This document shows positions 21,466 through 33,052 of a stretch of DNA of 64,000 nt, piece by piece (position 1 is the stretch's first letter; each line of letters begins with the position of its first letter). The notes beneath the pieces are model-generated. The model worked only from the letters and a program-made list of their open reading frames with translations, ran no database searches and was not told where the DNA came from. A program made the translations under genes and the position numbers. The DNA is from Agelaius tricolor. Lineage: Eukaryota; Chordata; Aves; Passeriformes; Icteridae. The stretch is taken from positions 1,054,001-1,118,000 of the forward strand of contig JALJCS010000051.1 of the NCBI GenBank assembly GCA_023055355.1, given 5' to 3'.

Positions 21466-23471
21466 CCAGGGGCTGGATGAGGGAAATGCTCGGGAGGGGG
21501 TGGGGAAAAATTCTGATTGATTGTCAGCCATGAAGGGTCTTGATTTTCATATCTGTTAAAACTGCTTTAAAAGCTGCTGGGGATCAATATCAATTGGACA
21601 TTGCTGAGATCAATCTATAAACAGGAAAATAAAACTTAACCAAACAAAACTGTATTCTTTGCATTGTTTTATACTATTGTATATTCACTTTGAGTACACT
21701 TCTGTCATCTGTCTAATTAACCACATTAAGAACTGAAAACTTGAAATATTCCCCAGGGCCTTTTCTTGTTCAGGTATTCTGAACAAATGTTTATGAGCTC
21801 TTCTCACTGAATTCCTGAACTGAAGAGCTCAAGAAAGAAGAAGTCTCCAGGGCACTAAAATCCATCAGCAGCCTGCAAGTGGTTGAGGATCCATCCCCAT
21901 GAGAGCAGCAATGAACAGAAATGGGCACAGCTTTGTGGCTGCTGTCCCAGCTTTGGCATGGGCCCTGGGCCTGGAGCAGGAGCAGCTCTTGAGGGCCCCA
22001 AGGCCGGGGCTCTGGTGCTGCCCTGGGCAGATGGGATGGCAGCAGGGGCTGCAGAGCTCTCAGCACCTGAGGCCGAGGGGAGCAGGGCAGCCAGGGAGCC
22101 TCCTTTGGCCTTGGCCCAGCACCTTCCCCCATGGCTGGGGCTGAGTCCTGTGGCAGCTGCAGCTGCTGCTGTGCCCTTGGCAGGGGCTGAGGCCGTGGGG
22201 CCAGTGCCCAGAGCAGCCTGGGCTGAGCAGAGCTGTGGGGCCAGAGCCGGCTGGGCTGGGCTGGGCTGGGCTCAGAGAGGCCCTTGGTGCTGCCCAGAGC
22301 TCAGGGCAGCTGGCAGAGCTTGCAGGGAGCTGGGCTGGGCTCCGAGAGCCTGGCCCAGAAACCATCAGTGTCCATCTCAGCCTGGCTGAGCGTGCAGGGG
22401 CAGGACTCAGGCCAGGCCTTGTGGGGCAGGGCCAGCGCCTGTACAAGGCATTGCAAACAGGCAAGTGACCCAGAGAGGAGGCTGCTGTGTGCCCTTGGTG
22501 GCAGGGACAGAGCAGGGAGGGGGCCCAGGACATTTGTCAGCGCCAGCCTCTGTGCCCATGCGTTGGCAGCCCTGGCTGCTGAGCCCAGCTTTGGCCTGGG
22601 CTGGGTTTGGCTGTGGCCCAGCTCCATCCTCCTGTGGGGCTCAGGGCCTGTTCCTGGCCATGGCCAGCCCTGGCTGCCTCTCTGCTGGCCCAGAGGCCGG
22701 CAGAGCCCGGGGCAGGGCTGTCTGTGCAGCCCCACAGGTGCCAGGGGCTCTGCAGGAGCTGGCAGAGGCTGCCCAGCAGGGAGGCCATGGGGCACAGAGC
22801 CCCAAGGCTGCTGTGGGCACCACGGCACAGGGGCCGTTCCCAGCCGCAATGCTCCTGGCCTGGGCTGGGCCTGCACAGGGGCTGGGCCACCATGGCTGGG
22901 CCAGCACAGGGCCACAAAGGGGCCACGCAGCTGCTGCCGGGGCTGACAGCAAGGCCAGGCACACACAAGCAATTGCTGAGCATGGCCTGCGCTGGCCAGG
23001 CCTGACTGTGCCAAAGGCAGAGCTCAGCTGCCCTTGGCGGCTGCAGCAACACTCCAGAGCCCAAAGAGCCTCCATGGCTGTGCTGGTGACCAAGGCTGCA
23101 GGAGGGAAATACAGGGCTGCTGCAGGATGGGGAGGCCATTGAATTCCAGCACACACCTCAGCTCTCTGATGATCCCAGCACCATGCTGGGTCCTGTTTCA
23201 CACTGGAGCAGAGCAGATGTTGATGGGATAAGAGCCCTGCGGGACTGTCAGGGACCTGCAGCTTGCAAGGTGCTCTGATCTCCCCCAGCTGCTCTGGGAG
23301 AGATCCAACCCCAGCTCAGGGCACCTCAGGGCACAAGTGGCACTGCCTCGATTATGTCTGCCTCGAAATTGGCACAGGTTTTAATACCTGTTGGTTTCAT
23401 AATACACTAGCAAATCTTTATTATCTGGGTCATTAGAGTACTTTCAAGAAATGGCAATAGTTTTCCACCAG
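21466..23471. other. No gene recognised; AT-rich then very GC-rich
   Basis: 21470-21880 is AT-rich and featureless. From 21890 to 23200 the DNA is GC-rich with short GGGCT repeats (22251-22275) and stop-poor frames on both strands resembling 18600-19900. No domain, splice-bounded exon or repeat family could be named. Confidence 0.4.
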
Positions 23472-24935
23472 TGTCCTGGTTTGAAAAGGACACGAGTTTT
23501 TTGGGATGCTGTTTTCAAACCAATAGGTGCTCAGATTTGAATTTTGGCACCTGGTGTGGCCACTGAGGACATGGGTACTCCTCTGAGAACACAGGGGGTT
23601 AAAAGCAGGGAACTCCCAGGGGAAGCTCTCTTGGGTTCTGTCTGTGAAAGAGGTCAGAGCTGCCCTGCCCGGCTGCGGGCTGGCAGGGGAGGGGAAGCCA
23701 TGCGGCCGCGTGAGGTAGGCCGGGCCTTGGACAGAGAGGGGAGGTGAAGGCCCCTGCAGGATGGAAGGGTGGAGGAACATTGGAGAGTCATCGGGCAGCC
23801 AGCCCCCCAGAGAGAAAGAGAGAAAGAGAGAGAGAAAGAGAGTGAGCCTGTGCCTGTGCTTGTGCCAGCTTGAAATTCGGTATCACATGCAGGCAGCACG
23901 GCCGGCCATAAACGAGAAGGGGGGTGCAGCGAGAAGGTGCCTGGCAGGGCAGCCATGGGAGTTCTGGACAGGCAGAGCCTGAGATTTTTAACCCTTTTCT
24001 TGGATGATGGAAACCTTACTGATCCTCCTGGAGTTGAATGAGAAGAGAGATAGAGATGAGATAAGAGGAAATGTCCCATGAGAGAAGTTGAGAAGAATCT
24101 TGGTTGAGAGGAGGTGATGGAATGGCCTTTGGCTGGACTTTTCTTGTATAGCCATGAACAGAACCATTGTTTTCCTGTGACACAGAGACTGCATCTAGGG
24201 GGAGGCAATGGCTTGGAGCCAAGAGAGTGCAGTGATGTTATGTGAAGGAGTGCGTGAACAGAGACAACGGGTGAGGAGGGTGGTGGTGCTCTCCATCTTC
24301 AGGGAAGAAGAAGAAGATCTCTGTTCTTGAGACCCCTCAGCCCCAGGGGCTGAATTTGGGAGGGACAGGTGTCCCAAAAGTGAGAGACTGTGCTTTTTTT
24401 GGAACTGGGCAAAGCATCCTTAAAAGGGGAACCCTAGAAGCAGCTCTGGTCCATGTGCAGTGGTGAGAGCACTGGGCATGAAAGGAAGATGTCACGATGG
24501 CAAATGATCTCCAGGCAGTGCCACGTGTGACATGGAAACACAAAAGGTCTCAACTGTGTTTCCAGGGGAAGCCTATGGTACAAGAGGGACTCCTCTCTTC
24601 TTGATGAACTGAGAACTGATTATCTAAAGGCTGGTGATGGACTGAGAGTTGGTGATCTGAGGGGTGGTAACTGAATTGAGAGTCCAAGGTTTTGTCTTAC
24701 TGTGATGTATTGGGAATTTGGTGGGGGGAGGAGGAATGTTTGGAAGGTTTTCATCCTGAGTTCTGTGTGTTTCTTTTATATATTGTAAGTTAATAAAGTT
24801 TTTGGGGTTTTTTTCCCCTTTTATTCCTCAGCTGGAGCCTGCTTTGCTCTATTCCTGGTCACATCTCACAGCAGACACCAGGGAGAATGTATTTTCATGG
24901 GGGCACTGGCATTGCACCAGCGTCAAACCGTGACA
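23472..24935 (+). repeat. Long solo LTR, ~1.46 kb
   Basis: Terminal inverted match: TGTCCTGGTTTGAAAAGGAC at the left and CGTCAAACCGTGACA at the right. It contains a GA-rich microsatellite (23813-23842) and an AATAAAG signal at about 24791, near the 3' end as expected. I see no internal retroviral genes and no clear target-site duplication, so the ends may be off by a few bases. Confidence 0.7.
23813..23842. repeat. GA-rich (GAGAAA/GA) microsatellite
   Basis: A purine run of GAGA and AAGA units inside the LTR at 23472-24935. Confidence 0.9.
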
Positions 24936-24949
24936 CCTTTGTAGCAGAT

Positions 24950-26924
24950 GATTGGCCCGTCTATAACTCAGAGCTCCTCCGCACCACAGGTAAGAGACCC
25001 AACCTGGCAGATACTTGGGACAGGTGGACAAAAATGCTGCCCAATGCTCTCGAGGAACCCCAAGAATTGGACCTGTTGGGGTCCTCCAAGGCCACGTACT
25101 GTGTCAAATTTTACTTTAGATGCCTGAAAAACAATTGGCCAGAAACTGACCGGACCAAAAACACATACCAAAAAGACAAATCAGCAATTAACAAAGCCTG
25201 TAACTATCCCTATGGATAACTATCAACTGTATTGAAAAGCGGTAAATGCAACGCCTTATTGCCTATCAAATTTTAACATGGTCTGATTCCTTTAACAAGA
25301 ATGCTAACAAATGTGCCATATAAAATGATGCCAGATACAGTCACAAAAAGCTGTTGGGTTGTTCAGCAATATGCTGAATTGCATGTTATTATATTTATTT
25401 TCCAGTAACCCGGCACTTCAAAAAGTCTTACTGAATTTCTGTTTCCATGGAATTTGCAGTTACCGTGGGTTTTTCTCATAACTGATTTATTTATATTTCT
25501 AACATGCTTGTTACAACTTGAATCCCTCCAGTGCACCATCATGCTGTTATTTCACTTATGGCTTATTCACCTTTAAGTAGTTTTTTTGTGTTAATAACCT
25601 TGGACAAAATTACATCATGCCATTATCTGTAACTTTTAAGGATGTTCATTTTAATTCTGTTAAATTAAAGCCCAATATTGTAATGCTCAGTTACATTCTG
25701 TTAAATTAAATAAGGCAAAGGGTTTTTTTGTTAAATTTTGTAGATTTAATTTCTGTTAAGAAATTAAATTTCTAGATTTGAGTTGTTTTGACTTGGCAAT
25801 TTGACTCTCTAGATATGACAGTTGAACTCTTTTGAAAGGGAGCTTGGGAATTATTATCTGGAAATAATTCTCCAAGTCCCCCCTGAATCGAGGTTTGTCA
25901 GCTGTTTGCAGACTCTGGGATGATGGTACATTATTGCAGACATTGCTATTTTCCTAATTCCACCTATGTTGTTAGCTTTGTCTGCTATTTGAAATATTCC
26001 TGATTGTTGTATCCATATTATTCCTAATTGCTCTAAGTTTCTTGTCCACTGCATGTATTATTTTGCTATGATGTTTCTTCATACTCATAACAAAAGACAT
26101 GCATCTCATTCTTAAAAAACAATAAAGAAAAGGAATGAATGCCATAAGGACGTTCAAATAATGCAATATGTACATGAGAAATTTGGACGACTAATCATTT
26201 TGAATAACGCAATATTTACATGAGAAATTTGGAAAAAAGATCATCACATCTAAATCCCAATTGAGTGTACCACAGTGCAGCCTGATTGATTCATTAACTT
26301 CAGGAGAAGATGTGCCTGTGTTTCATCAGCAGCAGCTCAAAGCAGTCACCTGTTCATTCCATCAGATACTGATCAGCTCTGAAGAAATGAGGCCCAGTGC
26401 AAAGAGAAATAACCTCATCACCTTGCAGCCTTTGCTTAAAAGGTTTCCTTGCAGCCTTTGTGGCCAGGGCAGGAACAGGAGGAGGACTGCCAAGACATGG
26501 CTGTGTCTGGAAACTGACAGAGGCAATTTGCCAACAAAAGCCTCCTGGCATCCTCACGGTACAGAGCTCCTACGAACCTTCTCCAGTTATTCCCTGTTCC
26601 AGCACCCAGGAGGACATTCAGTGATGTCAAAGATCAGCATTTCCAGCTCATAGACTTTCTCATACTTCTCAACTCATTGAAAACAATGGTCATTTCTTTC
26701 CATTTCCCTAAGAGACATTGGACATTATTCTTTTGTTTTCTCATGCTGCAAAACCCTGCGTCAATGACTTGATAGAATTTGGTAAGTTTTGTTGATTGTA
26801 ATTGGTCTTTTATCTATCTTATCCCATATCTAACAGATAACCAGTGATAACCTTGATGAGATAATGCCCTCACAAGAGTGAGCTGTTTCAACATCAGAAC
26901 ATAGGAGCCTTTTTTAAATGAACG
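24950..26924 (+). pseudogene. Class II-type ERV env region remnant
   Basis: An open piece to 25219 contains a Leu-Pro-Asn-Ala-Leu-Glu-Glu-Pro-Gln-Glu-Leu-Asp-Leu-Leu-Gly segment followed by Cys-rich sequence, reminiscent of an avian ERVK-like surface protein. The following 1.7 kb is AT-rich and full of stops. The region ends in a purine tract and an LTR start, the expected position for env. I recognise no transmembrane subunit, and the env call is tentative. Confidence 0.45.
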
Positions 26925-27205
26925 AAAAGGGGGAGATGTCATAGACAGGTAGAATAATGATAAAAGAAAGGCCCTATGAAATCAGGCCTTGTTCTGCCAT
27001 GTTAATAGCTGGCCTGTCATCACTTCTGAGTGCAGCTAAGCAGTTACAAGTTCCCATGTGAAGCCATTGTGAGAATGAGACTTTGTGAGCAATCTGTTCT
27101 GAGGGTGAAAAACAAATGCACCTGCAACAACAAGGGATTTGTCCCATGAGAATCAGTGAAGAGAACAGGTAAACAATACAATAGAGAGATCTGATGCACA
27201 AGTAA
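26925..27205 (+). repeat. Polypurine tract and truncated 3' LTR start
   Basis: AAAAGGGGGAGA (26925-26936) is a classic polypurine tract. It directly abuts TGTCATAGACAGG, a TG-starting U3. No poly(A) signal is seen in this orientation before the HYDIN-like gene's 3' end at about 27213, so the LTR is truncated there. Confidence 0.65.
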
Positions 27206-27212
27206 AATCTAT

Positions 27213-27218
27213 TTTATT
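27213..27218 (-). terminator. Poly(A) signal AATAAA of the HYDIN-like gene
   Basis: The plus strand reads TTTATT, i.e. AATAAA on the minus strand, about 40 bp past the stop of the last HYDIN-like exon. This gives a very short 3' UTR. An unrelated ERV LTR fragment lies just beyond. Confidence 0.6.
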
Positions 27219-27258
27219 AACCAATAATAGAATAACTGATAAGAAATCTCTGAACTAA

Positions 27259-27880
27259 CTAAAGTTGCACACAAGGTTTTTCAAACTGTGTAAAATGAGT
27301 TGCATGAATAAAGAAGAAAGAGTTCTCCAGCTCAGCTGGGTCCTCTGGGATTTCAGTTCCCCCCTTCTTTGAGGCTTTGGGTTCCTCCTTCTTTGAGGCT
27401 TTGGGTTCCCTCTTCTTTGGGGCTTTGGGTTCCTTCTTCTCTGAGGTTTTGGCTGCCTTCTTCTGTGGGATTTTGCTTTCCTTCCTCTCTGGGGCTTTGG
27501 TGTCCTTCTTCTCTGATGCTTTGCTTTCCTTCTTCTCTGAGATTTTGGTTTCCTTCTCTGAGATTTTGGTTTCCTTCCTCTCTGATGCTTTGGTTTCCTT
27601 CTTCTCTGGGGCCTTGGTTTCTTTCTTCTCTGGGATTTTGGTTTCCTTCTCTGGGATTTTGGTTTTCTTCCTCTCTGGGGATTTGGTTTCCTTTTTTGGG
27701 ATTTTGGTTTCCTTCTTCTCTGGGGTCTTGGCTTTCCCCTTCTCTGGTTTTGGAGGTTGCTTTCCCACAGAGACACCCTTCTTTTCCTTCTTCTGCTTCT
27801 CTTCCTTCTTCTGCCTCTCTTCCTCCTCTAAGGCTTTTGCCTCCTCCTCAAGCTTTTTAGCTGACTGCTTCAGCTCCCTT
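27259..27880 (-). CDS. HYDIN: HYDIN-like exon 13, terminal Lys/Glu-rich repeat exon
   Basis: The acceptor TTTTGTCTGCAG enters in phase 2, matching exon 12. About 206 codons follow. They begin with an acidic/basic helix (AKKLEEEAKALEEEERQKKE), then imperfect 7-8 residue repeats of the form Lys-Lys-Glu-Thr-Lys-(Ala/Ile)-(Pro/Ser)-Glu over about 27345-27745, and end in a short hydrophobic tail with stop at 27259. A poly(A) signal follows within 50 bp. The repeat half is low complexity. I cannot say whether this exon is native to HYDIN or was captured. Confidence 0.7.
27345..27745 (-). repeat. 24 bp (21 bp variant) coding minisatellite in exon 13
   Basis: Tandem units with plus-strand form TTTGG(T/G)TTCC(T)TCTTC encode Lys-Lys-Glu-Thr-Lys-x-x-Glu, about 16 copies. 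All units preserve the reading frame, because the unit lengths are multiples of three. Confidence 0.85.
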
Positions 27881-27889
27881 CTGCAGACA

Positions 27890-28365
27890 AAATAGAAACC
27901 ATGGCTGAGAGTCCCTACCAGAAACTTGGGCTCCCTAGTCCTGGCTGGCCCTGCACTTCACTCCTTGACCCTGAGGCCATTTCCGTGAATTCTCCTCAAC
28001 CCACAGAGGCTGGGAACATCCCAAGTGAGGCCATTGGTGGAAGGGGACCTCCAGGCCCAGCCAAACCTCAGCTTTGCCATCATAAGCTCTTGACTGTGCA
28101 AGCTCCCTCTGAAGGCACAGCCAGACCCCTCCAGCCCCTGCCCAAGGCTGATCCAGCAGCTCTCTGTGCTGGTGCCTGAAAACGCCCTTTGTCTCTTGGC
28201 TTCCCAGTTTAGAGCAGAGCACAGATTGCTGACATCTGCTCATCTCTCCTACAATTCTTACTCAGCTCATTCAGCCCCCTCCCTCCTGGGCATAGCTGAA
28301 GCATGATTTTAAAGAGTTCAGATTTCAGCTGAGGCTTAGAAGCAATTCCCATTGATCAGGATGTA
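27890..28365. other. HYDIN-like intron 12, distal part; nothing recognised
   Basis: Ordinary non-coding DNA between the terminal exon and the solo LTR. No exon or named repeat seen. Confidence 0.5.
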
Positions 28366-28900
28366 AGTTAGACAGGCAGACCATAGGTTAATGATTATGA
28401 GATGCTTAAGCCGGAGCTGAATGTTCTATTGTTTACCATGAGGAGCTTCTTTCTAGAAGGAAGTGGAGGAAGTGAACTGTTATAAGAACATCTTGAAAGC
28501 AGGAGAACAATGCTTAGGACCTGGGCTTGATGTCAATCAGTCACTAAGCAGGGGACCTTGGATCGTGCCAGAGGGTCACAGAGACCTGATGAAGACATTC
28601 CTGACTTCATCCCTTAAGACCACAGACCCAATTCGAGACCCAATTCAAGGGAGGAATTGCACAGGTGTGAAGGACCAATGACCTCAGTTGAATACAGAGC
28701 GGGGACGGGAGGTGCTGGGCTTGTGCAGATGTATTGTATGTAAGATCTTGGGCAATAAAGAGAGGGCAAAGAACCTTGGGCAGCGCGGTCACGCCTTTTA
28801 GGGACGGCTCTGGTGCCTCCCGACGGTGTTAATAAACACACCACTGTCTAACTTTAATTAGTTAGAGAGTCTGTGTCCGTGACCTTCGGTTTTAATGACT
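28366..28900 (+). repeat. Solo LTR in HYDIN-like intron 12
   Basis: AT-rich U3 is followed by GCAATAAAGAG near 28752 and a second signal TTAATAAACACACC near 28829. It then continues to a CTGTGTCCGTGACC end. The two-signal 3' part is typical of avian class II LTRs. The exact ends and target duplication were not resolved. Confidence 0.5.
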
Positions 28901-29727
28901 CCTAGCCTGCTCCTTCATGAGAACAATGCTATCAGTCAGAAAGCAAAGGCTGCAGGAACTCCTCTCCTGCAAGGCAGGCTCTTGTCAGCCAGATTTCCTG
29001 CTGGAACCCAGCTGTGACCAAGCAAACCAGTGCTGGCTGCCATGGAAACCATTGGAAGCAGCCTCGTCCCTCTCCTCCCCATGAAACCAACTTCAGCCTG
29101 GCCTGAAGAAGTCCTGATGCACAGGCTGGCTTGAAGCAGCCTCCACTCCCAGCTCCACCCTGGGCCTGTGTGTCCTGAGCTGGGCTGCCTTGCTGGAGCT
29201 GAGCTTCTCCTGTGCTTGCCCACTGCTGCAGATGCAGGGGAGCCTAAAGGACATGAGCTTTTCTGGCTGCTGTCCCACCATAAGGAGAGCCCTGGCAACT
29301 CAGCATTGCAAGGGCTTCATCTGGGGCAGCAGCAGGACCCAAAGCAAGGTTTGCTCTGTGCCCCACGCCTGCCCATACCACAATGCCACTGTTTTGGTGA
29401 AGAAGGGAGATGATGAAGAAGATGCCACTCAACACCATGCACTTCAAGCCACCTCTAGAGGCAGTGCCAAGGCAAGCCCAGAGCCCAGCTCCCTGCAGGC
29501 AGCAGCTAAGCCAGGAGGGCTCAGCACTCCAATAGAGAAGAAGATGTTGTGTCTCAACAGGAGAAGGTCCTTCCTCTCTTGGCAGCCAGGGAGCTCACAG
29601 TGGCCCTCCCTGTGTTGCTGCTGGCCCTTGCTCTGCAGCACCTCTGAGCTCAGAGTCCTTGGAGCAGGGAAGCCCTGCAGGGACAATAACCCATGGCAGA
29701 GCAGGAGCCCATGGAAGGCTGACTCAC
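28900..29727. other. HYDIN-like intron 12, proximal part
   Basis: No exon, LTR terminus or satellite recognised. Short frames near 29190-29795 are stop-poor by composition only. Confidence 0.4.
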
Positions 29728-29954
29728 CTCTCCCTCAGAGGGGCCTGAGAGCCACAGTTGATCTCCCGGGGGCTCAGGGAGGAGCTGACACATGAGGCCT
29801 CCCCGGGCACCAGCCCCTCGTAGCTGGGGCCTCCCTCCACGTGGCACAGCTCCGGGACACTGCAGGTGCTGCTGAGGTGGCCAGAGAAGGTGGAGGAGAC
29901 CTGCTGGCTCTCTCCTGGCTGCAGCACACCTGGCACTGGCAGGATACTGAAAGC
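29728..29954 (-). CDS. HYDIN: HYDIN-like exon 12
   Basis: 227 bp, phase 0 in and phase 2 out, CACCCAG acceptor and GAGAG/GTGAGT donor. It encodes AFSILPVPGVLQPGESQQVS, then STFSGHLSSTCSVPELCHVE and GGPSYEGLVPGEASCVSSSL, ending REINCGSQAPLRE. The Gly-Val-Leu-Gln-Pro-Gly-Glu-Ser-Gln-Gln-Val and His-Val-Glu-Gly-Gly-Pro-x-Tyr motifs are strongly HYDIN-like. Confidence 0.85.
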
Positions 29955-31247
29955 CTGGGTGGAAGACAGGAGAGATTGAGGTGCTGAGCATGGAAATGGA
30001 TGCAGAAGAGCATCTTGGAGCAAAGTGCAGCTGTAGCCAGAGGGGCCTATTCCCCAAACACTGCCAGAATCACCCTCACCTCATCCTGCATCCATGCCAC
30101 TGACCAGTGCAGGGACCATGGGGAAAATCTTCTCCCATCCTCACGGGTCAATGCATTAATTAGTACATGACATGAAAGTGACCTGGGATGTCTCCTGGCA
30201 GTAGAAATTCTCTCTGATGCACAACTTGCCTTTAAAAAGTTTCAAAACTTCCTGCTTTTAGAAAAGGAGGAGACTCAGAGTGAGAGCTCTTGGAGCTGAG
30301 GGAAGGAGCTCAGCCCAGCTCATCTGACTCCTGAGGCTCTTCCCCTCTCTCTCTGATTTAAATGCTGCTTTCTCAAGGTGCTACAGAAAAAGTGCCTGCA
30401 AAAACTTCCTGTGGAGCACCTGAGGAGTTCCAGGAGGAGCAGTGCCCTCCATAGGTGCTGCACAGCGTCCTTGGGCAGCCCTACAACGTGTCCTGCACGG
30501 CCTCTCCAACAAGCAGCTGCTCCAGCAGCCCTTTGTGATGGGCCTGCAGGGATGGGAGGCCCCTCTGTGGCCAATGCTGAGGGCCCCCAGCGGCACTGGC
30601 AGCTCCAGCCCTGCTGGCCACACTGACAATGGGCAGTGAGACAGATTCCCTCCTGCCTTCTCCGCTCCCAGGGGAGCGTGCGCCACGTCCAGGGAGCACC
30701 TGAATCCCTCCAAGCCTCGTGGCAGGTGAGGGTTTGCAGGAGTTGGTGCTGGCACCTGGAAAAGATGCCATTTTCTGTGCTGGGAGGAAGAGACAGCCAC
30801 TTTGCAAAGTCTCCCTTTGTGAGACAGCTTCAGGGCCAGCAGTGCAGCAGCAGCTCTGGGTGAAAACAGAGCCCTGCAAACAGGGAGTCTGGCTGCCTTG
30901 GGAAGAGGCTCCATGGAGATCAGGATCATCCCAGCTTGCTCTGGGAAGGAAGCTGGAGGTCTTACCATGATGATGCAGAGAAAAGCCTCATCTTACTTTG
31001 GGAAGAAAACCAGACAAAAAAAAAATCCCACACTCAGCACAGGCCTGTAGGATCTGAGTCAGCTTCTCCAAGGAAAACTCTCCTATTTCTCCCTCCCACA
31101 CAGCCCATACCCAGCCACTGGCCCTGCTGCCCAGCCCACTGTCAGCACAGCACAGCAGGGCAGCAAAAAGGGAGCTCAGCACAAGCAGGACTTGGTGCTG
31201 GCAGGCTGGGGAGGCAGCACAAGCAGTAGGGGTACAAGAAAATCTAC

Positions 31248-31413
31248 CTCTGCTCCTGGAGATTGGGCAAAACCCCACGATTCTTTCAGGGCTGTGGCTG
31301 CCTCCTCCACATTTCTAATCCTGAAGCGTCTCCTTAGAGATGCCGAGGAATCCAAACTGGGTCTCTTCCCCTTTGGTGGTTGGGGTTGGAATTTAGATGG
31401 GTAAGGCTCACAT
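31248..31413 (-). CDS. HYDIN: HYDIN-like exon 11
   Basis: 166 bp, phase 2 in and phase 0 out, TTTTCCAG acceptor and GAG/GTAGAT donor. It encodes a basic linker: CEPYPSKFQPQPPKGKRPSL, then DSSASLRRRFRIRNVEEAAT and ALKESW. Pro-Pro-Lys-Gly-Lys and the Val-Glu-Glu-Ala helix resemble an inter-domain linker of HYDIN. Confidence 0.65.
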
Positions 31414-31429
31414 CTGGAAAAGAACACAA

Positions 31430-31620
31430 CTATGAACAGGGACCTGCAGTGGGAGGGAGGGACACCTGCACGAGCAGCTCCTGGCCAGGATGCAGCCCCT
31501 GGGTGGGTGCTGGCACGTTGACCTGAGAAATGGTTTGATCCAGCCCTTCCCAATCCAGGCTGGAGCAGGTCTGTTCTAAAGGCAGCCCAGGGATGACCCT
31601 GAGCTGCTGCAGCAGCTGCA
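31430..31620 (-). pseudogene. Possible HYDIN exon relic
   Basis: The minus frame contains LRVIPGLPLEQTCSSLDWEG and later TQGLHPGQELLVQVSLPP, loosely like a HYDIN ASH segment (a Leu-Glu-Gln entry and a Pro-Gly-Gln-Glu-Leu turn). Boundaries are unclear, no donor gives the phase 2 needed by exon 11, and the resemblance is weak. Confidence 0.25.
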
Positions 31621-31901
31621 ATTGCTTGCATTGAGCAACTGCAGAGGACAGGCATGAACACCTGGTGGGGATGCAGAAAGCACAGTGGGAGAGGGAAAGA
31701 CAGAGAAGGCAGCAAAAAGGTGAGATCTGAGGCACCGAGGGGCAGACCCAGCCAGTGCCCAGCCAGCAGAGCCCCCCCAGTGCCCAAGGCCAGAAACTCT
31801 GCAGCTCCACCAGGGATTTATCAGGAATGTTCCCCTGACACTGCTGGGGGTTGGTTGACATTTCCCAACACTCCCAGGTGACTCAGGTCGCATTCCCCAT
31901 C

Positions 31902-31923
31902 CATCCATCCATCCATACATACA
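31902..31923. repeat. (CATC)n microsatellite
   Basis: Five or six CATC units followed by CATACATACACA in the intron between HYDIN-like exons 10 and 11. Confidence 0.9.
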
Positions 31924-32887
31924 CAGGCTGTGGTGCTGGGATCCTGCCAAGCTCTGCCAGCCTTGGGCTTGGGGAGATTTCTGCCAGCTGTCCTGAGCTC
32001 CGTAGTTGTGCTCTCTGTTCCAGGAAGCAAGCAAGAAAGATTTAAAAAAAAAAAAACCACAAAACAAACCACAACAGGGAAACCTAAAAAACCTTCAACA
32101 GCTCAACCTTGCTCAAGTTATTTCTTTAGGGACAGCTACCACTCTCCAGCTGAAATGCTGGGCTTTTGGGGAAAAAGAAAATTACATGTTCACCTCCAAA
32201 TCAAAAAGGATTAAGGTAAGAGAACCTTTCCAATTAAAAATTATTGGCCCAAAGCTTTTACCTTTGCAAGAAATCTCTAGTTAAGACCAGGCTGACAGTT
32301 AAACAACTGGTCCTTCTGGTGGGGAGAAACCCTCCTCTTTAAGGGAAGCAGCCTGATAGTTGAAAGCAACTGTTTTATCAAACTTCAGGCTCCCTGGCAC
32401 ACCTGCATTGCCTGTCCTTGCTGTTCACTGATTTACATGCAGTGCCACAATGGCCCAGGTTCCGATGTCTGGTGCCATCCAGGGAATTTGGCATTGCCAT
32501 TTCCATATGTTTTAATCTAAGTTTCAGTCCTTGCAACCACCCTTCAAATGCCAGCTTTCCTTTCTTTTACAGAAACTCAAGGTTCCCAGAAGTCTTCTGA
32601 CGTCCTCTTTTGTGCTCAGAGGGATGACATTTTCAAACAGATGTTTCCAAAGTTAACAGCATTTGAAAGAAGAATGAACTCAAATGCCCCTGGATTCCAG
32701 CTCAGCCGAGCTCCATTCTGTGTCAGACACTGAGATTGCCACCTCTAAGGCAGGAGCTGTTTGTGCCCCCCATCCCTCCTGTCCTTCTCCCCAGCAGCCT
32801 GGGCCTGTTTTCCCCGGCAGAATCCCTGTCCCTGTGCACCCTGCCACGAGCAGCTGCACACAGGCTCACATCTCCCCTTGCCCTCAC

Positions 32888-33052
32888 CAGTGGGTTTCTC
32901 TCATCCCCGAACACGCCGATGACAACGTTGGTGCGATGAGTGCCCAGGGCCTGCACTTCCACCACAACTGGGATCTCTGCTGTGCTCTGGGGCTGCACAA
33001 TCCCACAGGGCTTGGGGCTGGAGTAGAGCACAGCAGAGTCCTCCTTGCGTTT
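32888..33052 (-). CDS. HYDIN: HYDIN-like exon 10
   Basis: 55 codons, phase 0/0, CTTCCAG acceptor and CTG/GTGAGG donor. It encodes KRKEDSAVLYSSPKPCGIVQ, then PQSTAEIPVVVEVQALGTHR and TNVVIGVFGDERNPL. The Cys-Gly-Ile-Val-Gln-Pro-x-Ser-Thr string matches the expected HYDIN continuation of exon 9. The next recognisable exon (31248-31413) needs phase 2, so at least one exon is missing or unseen between them. Confidence 0.8.

Noticed and set aside
22284..23201. Several frames of 180-240 codons on both strands
   Set aside because: Same GC-rich stop-poor pattern on five of six frames. None has a start context or family motif.
25854..26175. Minus-strand frames with hydrophobic and basic stretches inside the env remnant
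   Set aside because: AT-rich and antisense to the element's inferred orientation, with no recognised transmembrane-subunit motif. Not enough to call a gene.
27369..27895. Plus-strand frames rich in Phe/Ser/Leu that look membrane-like
   Set aside because: They are the antisense of the Lys/Glu repeat exon of the HYDIN-like gene, which has matching splice phases and a poly(A) signal.
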